Notes under the pieces: model-generated
What the model saw: the letters and a program-made list of their open reading frames with translations, nothing else
Told to the model about the DNA's origin: nothing
Databases searched by the model: none
Assembly (NCBI GenBank): GCA_024529925.1
Contig: JAFEUB010001594.1
Span: 477,001-541,000, forward strand
DNA length: 64,000 nt
Reading direction: 5' to 3'
Origin: Ophthalmolycus amberensis
Taxonomy: Eukaryota > Chordata > Actinopteri > Perciformes > Zoarcidae
Part shown: positions 58,223 through 64,000 of the stretch, piece by piece
Position numbering within the stretch: the stretch's first letter is position 1
Layout of the letters: each line of letters starts with the position of its first letter
Made by a program: the position numbers and the translations under genes

Positions 58223-58670
58223 TACTGTTACAGTAGGAGTACTAATACACACTGTTTAAATACTGTTACAGTAGAAGTACTAATACACAGTTTAAATACT
58301 GTTACAGTAGGAGTACTAATACACAGTTTAAATACTGTTACAGTAGGAGTACTAATACACACTGTTTAAATACTGTTACAGTAGAAGTACTAATACCACA
58401 CTGTTTAAATACTGTTACAGTAGGAGTACTAATACACAGTTTAAATACTGTTACAGTAGAAGTACTAATACACACTGTTTAAATACTGTTACAGTAGAAG
58501 TACTAATACACAGTTTAAATACTGTTACAGTAGGAGTACTAATACACACTGTTTAAATACTGTTACAGTAGAAGTACTAATACACAGTTTAAATACTGTT
58601 ACAGTAGGAGTACTAATACACACTGTTTAAATACTGTTACAGTAGAAGTACTAATACCACACTGTTTAAA
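58223..58670. repeat. Long-form S-rich block inside the mutated array
   Basis: Twelve monomers in the order gQ, S, gS, gQ, P, gS, Q, S, gQ, S, gQ, P, total 448 bp. The same order and length occur at 14397-14844 in the 3.5-kb long-form unit, and a near copy lies near 17880-18330. None of the mutated-subfamily markers is present in the block, although marked monomers lie on both sides. It looks like a piece of the other HOR family carried into this array. Confidence 0.82.
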
Positions 58671-59268
58671 TACTGTTACAGTAGAAGTACTAATACACAG
58701 TTTAAATACTGTTACAGTAGAAGTACTAATACACACAGTTTAAATACTGTTACAGTAGAAGTAATAATACACAGTTTAAATACTGTTACAGTAGAAGTAC
58801 TAATACACTATTTAAATACTGTTACAGTAGGAGTACTAATACACAGTTTAAATACTGTTACAGTAGAAGTACTAATACACACTGTTTAAATACTGTTACA
58901 GTAGAAGTACTAATACACAGTTTAAATACTGTTACAGTAGGAGTACTAATACACACTGTTTAAATACTGTTACAGTAGAAGTACTAATACACAGTTTAAA
59001 TACTGTTACAGTAAGAGTACTAATACCACGCTGTTTAAATACTGTTACAGTAGAAGTACTAATACACACTGTTTAAATACTGTTACAGTAGAAGTACTAA
59101 TACACACTGTTTAAATACTGTTACAGTAGGAGTACTAACACTACACTGTTTAAATACTGTTACAGTAGAAGTACTAATACACACTGTTTAAATACTGTTA
59201 CAGTAGCTGTACTTATACACACTGTTTAAATACTGTTACAGTAGAAGTACTAATACACACTGTTTAAA

Positions 59269-60902
59269 TGCTGTTACAGTGGAAGTACTAATACCACACT
59301 GTTTAAATACTGTTACAGTAGAAGTACTAATACCACACTGTTTAAATACTGTTACAGTAGAAGTACTAATACCACACTGTTTAAACACTGTTACAGTAGA
59401 AGTACTAATACCATACTGTTTAAATACTGTTACAGTAGAAGTACTAATACACTGTTTAAATACTGTTACAGTAGAAGTACTAATACCACACTGTTTAAAT
59501 ACTGTTACAGTAGAAGTACTAATACCACACTGTTTAAACACTGTTACAGTAGAAGTACTAATACCACACTGTTTAAACACTGTTACAGTATAAGTACTAA
59601 TACACACAGTTTAAATACTGTTACAGTAGGAGTACTAATACACACTGTTTAAATACTGTTACAGTAGAAGTACTAATACAGTTAAAATACTGTTACAGTA
59701 GGAGTACTAATACCACGCTGTTTAAATACTGTTACAGTAGAAGTACTAATACCACACAGTTTAAATACTGTCACAGTAGGAGTACTAATACACACAGTTT
59801 AAATACTGTTACAGTAGGAGTACTAATACCACACTGTTTAAATACTGTTACAGTAGAAGTATTAATACCACGCTGTTTAAATACTGTTACAGTAGGAGTA
59901 CTAATACCACACTGCTTAAATACTGTTACAGTAGAAGTACTAATACACACAGTTTAAATACTGTTACAGTAGGAGTACTAATACCACACTGTTTAAATAC
60001 TGTCACAGTAGGAGTACTAATACACACAGTTTAAATACTGTTACAGTAGAAGTACTAATACACACAGTTTAAATACTGTTACAGTAGGAGTACTAATACC
60101 ACACTGTTTAAATACTGTTACAGTAGAAGTATTAATACCACGCTGTTTAAATACTGTTACAGTAGAAGTACTAATACACACTGTTTAAATACTGTTGCAG
60201 TAGAAGTACTAATACCACACTGTTTAAATACTGTTACAGTAGAAGTACTAATACACAGTTTAAATACTGTTACAGTAGAAGTACTAATACACACAGTTTA
60301 AATACTGTTACAGTAGAAGTAATAATACACAGTTTAAATACTGTTACAGTAGAAGTACTAATACACTATTTAAATACTGTTACAGTAGGAGTACTAATAC
60401 ACAGTTTAAATACTGTTACAGTAGAAGTACTAATACACACTGTTTAAATACTGTTACAGTAGAAGTACTAATACACAGTTTAAATACTGTTACAGTAGGA
60501 GTACTAATACACACTGTTTAAATACTGTTACAGTAGAAGTACTAATACACAGTTTAAATACTGTTACAGTAAGAGTACTAATACCACGCTGTTTAAATAC
60601 TGTTACAGTAGAAGTACTAATACACACTGTTTAAATACTGTTACAGTAGGAGTACTAACACCACACTGTTTAAATACTGTAACAGTAGAAGTACTAATAC
60701 ACACTGTTTAAATACTGTTACAGTAGGAGTACTTATACACACTGTTTAAATACTGTTACAGTAGAAGTACTAATACACACTGTTTAAATACTGTTACAGT
60801 AGAAGTACTAATACACACTGTTTAAATACTGTTACAGTAGAAGTACTAATACACACTGTTTAAATACTGTTACAGTAGAAGTAATAATACACACTGTTTA
60901 AA
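59269..60902. repeat. Mutated-subfamily HOR unit, 43 monomers, 1,634 bp
   Basis: P4-T-P3-R head, so the T sits one place later than usual from the left and one P is lost on the right. The fifth monomer region has CCATACTG near 59411. Then gQ directly (S is missing), U, gW, V, gR, gP, W, gP with CTTAAA, R, gP, gR, R, gP, W, Q, P, S module, GTAAGAG W and tail. Lengths sum exactly to 1,634. The last Q has AGTAATAAT near 60881. Confidence 0.87.
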
Positions 60903-62882
60903 TACTGTTACAGTGGAAGTACTAATACCACACTGTTTAAATACTGTTACAGTAGAAGTACTAATACCACACTGTTTAAATACTGTTACAGTAGAAGTAC
61001 TAATACCACACTGTTTAAACACTGTTACAGTAGAAGTACTAATACCACACTGTTTAAATACTGTTACAGTAGAAGTACTAATACACTGTTTAAATACTGT
61101 TACAGTAGAAGTACTAATACCACACTGTTTAAATACTGTTACAGTAGAAGTACTAATACCACACTGTTTAAACACTGTTACAGTAGAAGTACTAATACCA
61201 CACTGTTTAAATACTGTTACAGTAGAAGTACTAATACCACACTGTTTAAACACTGTTACAGTATAAGTACTAATACACACAGTTTAAATACTGTTACAGT
61301 AGAAGTACTAATACACAGTTTAAATACTGTTACAGTAGGAGTACTAATACACACTGTTTAAATACTGTTACAGTAGAAGTACTAATACAGTTAAAATACT
61401 GTTACAGTAGGAGTACTAATACCACGCTGTTTAAATACTGTTACAGTAGAAGTACTAATACCACACAGTTTAAATACTGTCACAGTAGGAGTACTAATAC
61501 ACACAGTTTAAATACTGTTACAGTAGGAGTACTAATACCACACTGTTTAAATACTGTTACAGTAGAAGTATTAATACCACGCTGTTTAAATACTGTTACA
61601 GTAGGAGTACTAATACCACACTGTTTAAATACTGTTACAGTAGAAGTACTAATACACACAGTTTAAATACTGTTACAGTAGGAGTACTAATACCACACTG
61701 TTTAAATACTGTCACAGTAGGAGTACTAATACACACAGTTTAAATACTGTTACAGTAGAAGTACTAATACACACAGTTTAAATACTGTTACAGTAGGAGT
61801 ACTAATACCACACTGTTTAAATACTGTTACAGTAGAAGTATTAATACCACGCTGTTTAAATACTGTTACAGTAGAAGTACTAATACACACTGTTTAAATA
61901 CTGTTACAGTAGAAGTATTAATACCACGCTGTTTAAATACTGTTACAGTAGGAGTACTAATACCACACTGCTTAAATACTGTTACAGTAGAAGTACTAAT
62001 ACACACAGTTTAAATACTGTTACAGTAGGAGTACTAATACCACACTGTTTAAATACTGTCACAGTAGGAGTACTAATACACACAGATTAAATACTGTTAC
62101 AGTAGAAGTACTAATACACACAGTTTAAATACTGTTACAGTAGGAGTACTAATACCACACTGTTTAAATACTGTTACAGTAGAAGTATTAATACCACGCT
62201 GTTTAAATACTGTTACAGTAGAAGTACTAATACACACTGTTTAAATACTGTTACAGTAGAAGTACTAATACCACACTGTTTAAATACTGTTACAGTAGAA
62301 GTACTAATACACAGTTTAAATACTGTTACAGTAGAAGTACTAATACACACAGTTTAAATACTGTTACAGTAGAAGTAATAATACACAGTTTAAATACTGT
62401 TACAGTAGAAGTACTAATACACTATTTAAATACTGTTACAGTAGGAGTACTAATACACAGTTTAAATACTGTTACAGTAGAAGTACTAATACACACTGTT
62501 TAAATACTGTTACAGTAGAAGTACTAATACACAGTTTAAATACTGTTACAGTAGGAGTACTAATACACACTGTTTAAATACTGTTACAGTAGAAGTACTA
62601 ATACACAGTTTAAATACTGTTACAGTAAGAGTACTAATACCACGCTGTTTAAATACTGTTACAGTAGGAGTACTAACACCACACTGTTTAAATACTGTAA
62701 CAGTAGAAGTACTAATACACACTGTTTAAATACTGTTACAGTAGAAGTACTAATACACACTGTTTAAATACTGTTACAGTAGAAGTACTAATACACACTG
62801 TTTAAATACTGTTACAGTAGAAGTACTAATACACACTGTTTAAATACTGTTACAGTAGAAGTACTAATACACACTGTTTAAA
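60903..62882. repeat. Mutated-subfamily HOR unit, 52 monomers, 1,980 bp
   Basis: Same order as 50815-52868, but the Q after the GTAAGAG W and the ACTTATAC Q are missing, and monomer 16 is R where that unit has S. These changes (+2, -38, -38) account for the full length difference. The first monomer keeps TACTG instead of TGCTG but has CAGTGG, so the two markers of the first P are separable. A CAGATTAAA change sits near 62084. Confidence 0.88.
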
Positions 62883-64000
62883 TGCTGTTACAGTGGAAGT
62901 ACTAATACCACACTGTTTAAATACTGTTACAGTAGAAGTACTAATACCACACTGTTTAAATACTGTTACAGTAGAAGTACTAATACCACACTGTTTAAAC
63001 ACTGTTACAGTAGAAGTACTAATACCACACTGTTTAAATACTGTTACAGTAGAAGTACTAATACACTGTTTAAATACTGTTACAGTAGAAGTACTAATAC
63101 CACACTGTTTAAATACTGTTACAGTAGAAGTACTAATACCACACTGTTTAAACACTGTTACAGTAGAAGTACTAATACCACACTGTTTAAATACTGTTAC
63201 AGTAGAAGTACTAATACCACACTGTTTAAACACTGTTACAGTATAAGTACTAATACACACAGTTTAAATACTGTTACAGTAGAAGTACTAATACACAGTT
63301 TAAATACTGTTACAGTAGGAGTACTAATACACACTGTTTAAATACTGTTACAGTAGAAGTACTAATACAGTTAAAATACTGTTACAGTAGGAGTACTAAT
63401 ACCACGCTGTTTAAATACTGTTACAGTAGAAGTACTAATACCACACAGTTTAAATACTGTCACAGTAGGAGTACTAATACACACAGTTTAAATACTGTTA
63501 CAGTAGGAGTACTAATACCACACTGTTTAAATACTGTTACAGTAGAAGTATTAATACCACGCTGTTTAAATACTGTTACAGTAGGAGTACTAATACCACA
63601 CTGTTTAAATACTGTTACAGTAGAAGTACTAATACACACAGTTTAAATACTGTTACAGTAGGAGTACTAATACCACACTGTTTAAATACTGTCACAGTAG
63701 GAGTACTAATACACACAGTTTAAATACTGTTACAGTAGAAGTACTAATACACACAGTTTAAATACTGTTACAGTAGGAGTACTAATACCACACTGTTTAA
63801 ATACTGTTACAGTAGAAGTATTAATACCACGCTGTTTAAATACTGTTACAGTAGAAGTACTAATACACACTGTTTAAATACTGTTACAGTAGAAGTACTA
63901 ATACCACACTGTTTAAATACTGTTACAGTAGAAGTACTAATACACAGTTTAAATACTGTTACAGTAGAAGTACTAATACACACAGTTTAAATACTGTTAC
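62883..64000. repeat. Mutated-subfamily HOR unit, cut by the window end
   Basis: P4-T-P4-R with all markers, S, gQ, U (CAGTTAAAA), gW, V, gR, gP, W, gP, R, gP, gR, R, gP, W, Q, P, S, R, then the window stops inside the next monomer. With one P/R copy so far it follows the short form (like 47499) up to the cut. Whether a T' and full S module follow cannot be seen. Confidence 0.87.

Larger units (their letters stand above)
54087..59268. repeat. Complex HOR stretch, 5,182 bp, with internal large duplication
   Basis: Starts as a normal mutated unit (P3-T-P4-R through the P/R section) but the S module at about 55083 lacks R and the AGTAATAAT S. It then holds two copies of a 1,215-bp segment spaced 1,703 bp apart, each with an unusual CAGGAG/AGCAGT block. 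After that comes a fragment of first-array type (58223-58670), a normal S module (near 58670-59000) and a shortened tail. Two isolated P/R head fragments (near 56333-56700) show that other unit parts were lost. This is the most rearranged part of the mutated array. Confidence 0.8.
1..64000. repeat. Satellite array of 38-39 bp monomers filling the whole window
   Basis: The entire window is head-to-tail copies of one short monomer, about 1,680 in number, all in the same orientation. Each has TACTGTTACAGTA at its start, AGTACT in the middle, AATACCACACTG or a shortened form after it, and TTTAAA at its end. Nearly all variation is in the CA-containing segment before GTTTAAA and at one A/G position before AGTACT. 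No stretch of unrelated sequence longer than a few bases was seen, so both array edges lie outside the window. Size, purity and hierarchy fit a eukaryotic heterochromatic satellite. Chromosomal position and species cannot be read from the repeat itself. Confidence 0.98.
45177..64000. repeat. Mutated HOR subfamily array
   Basis: From 45177 the units share substitutions at fixed places. The first P begins TGCTG and has CAGTGG. The fourth and eighth P and the following R are preceded by AAACACTG. That R has GTATAAG. W monomers have AGTATTAAT, two gR monomers have GTCACAG, one S has AGTAATAAT, the W after the S module has GTAAGAG, and the next monomers have CTAACACC, GTAACAG and ACTTATAC. Because the same markers recur from unit to unit, they arose before this block was amplified. 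Monomer order is otherwise that of the standard unit at 33446. Confidence 0.9.

Noticed and set aside
47221..62700. TACTAAC motifs (yeast-type intron branch point) in the CTAACACC monomers, followed by ACAG.
   Set aside because: The motif arises from one T-to-C change in the TACTAAT of the satellite, at fixed HOR positions. There is no donor site, polypyrimidine tract or exon.
1..64000. A CRISPR array, suggested by regular repeats of about 25 bp with variable segments.
   Set aside because: The variable part is only 2-8 bases of CA-type sequence drawn from a handful of classes. There are no unique spacers, leader or cas genes.
1..64000. LexA/SOS-like boxes, because TACTGT and ACAGTA are the arms of the bacterial LexA operator.
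   Set aside because: LexA operators have CTGT and ACAG separated by about eight bases. Here the arms are one base apart and occur about 1,600 times in a eukaryote-like satellite.
1..64000. CENP-B box or other known centromere protein site.
   Set aside because: The CENP-B box needs TTCG and CGGG elements. The array has almost no CpG and no such motif, so centromere function can be neither claimed nor excluded from sequence.
1..64000. Inverted monomers, embedded transposons, tRNA or rRNA genes.
   Set aside because: I looked for the reverse-complement signature (TTCTACTGTAACAGTA) and for any unrelated stretch and saw none. The only disturbances are small indels and the 47-bp monomer.

Overview
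This window holds a single kind of sequence: 64 kb of head-to-tail tandem repeats of a 34-40 bp monomer, mostly 38 or 39 bp, roughly 1,680 copies and about 31% G+C. I found no unique flanking sequence, no transposon, no RNA gene, no convincing protein gene and no inverted monomer. The array therefore runs past both ends of the window. Long satellites with this organisation point to a eukaryotic chromosome (centromeric, pericentromeric, subtelomeric or another heterochromatic block). From memory, the ACTGTTACAGTAG...AGTACTAATACCACACTG core resembles short segments of dispersed repeats in teleost fish. That is a weak, unchecked guess at the host.

Monomer code used below. Every monomer starts TACTGTTACAGTAG, then A or G (prefix a or g; '-' if that base is missing), then AGTACTAATA, then a variable segment, then GTTTAAA. 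Classes by variable segment: P = CCACACT (39 bp), Q = CACACT (38), R = CACACA (38), S = CACA (36), T = CACT (36), U = CA (34), V = CCACACA (39), W = CCACGCT (39). T' is T with TATTTAAA in place of TGTTTAAA. Most length classes differ by whole CA steps.

The classes are not random. They follow higher-order repeats (HORs). A complete standard unit is a block P4-T-P4-R; a middle section with the order S, gQ, U, gP/gW, V, gR, gP; one or two copies of a nine-monomer P/R section; an S-rich module (S-R-S-T-gS-Q-S-gQ-S); and a run of Q monomers. The best-defined unit has 54 monomers and is 2,054 bp long. It occurs with the same monomer map at 33446-35499 and 50815-52868. A 32-monomer deletion form (1,218-1,221 bp) sits directly after a long form at 35500, 47499 and 52869. 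For most units I summed the monomer lengths one by one and matched the unit length exactly.

Layout. 1-4051: S-rich long-form HORs. 4052-7189: two compact units. 7190-19068: long-form HORs of about 3.5 kb with an extra S-rich block. 19069-39763: standard units of 1.2-3.7 kb, some with P and R replaced by Q. 39764-about 44990: a zone full of one-base insertions and deletions in which the HOR order is blurred, probably poor consensus sequence. 45177-64000: a second, more mutated HOR subfamily whose units share a fixed set of point markers (TGCTG, CAGTGG, AAACACTG, GTATAAG, AGTATTAAT, GTCACAG, AGTAATAAT, GTAAGAG). Within it, 54087-59268 is a complex stretch with a 1,703-bp-spaced duplication and a 116-bp three-monomer repeat.

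There are no genes here to work together. The interest lies in the HOR evolution, the mosaic subfamilies, the dyad symmetry inside the monomer, and assembly reliability.
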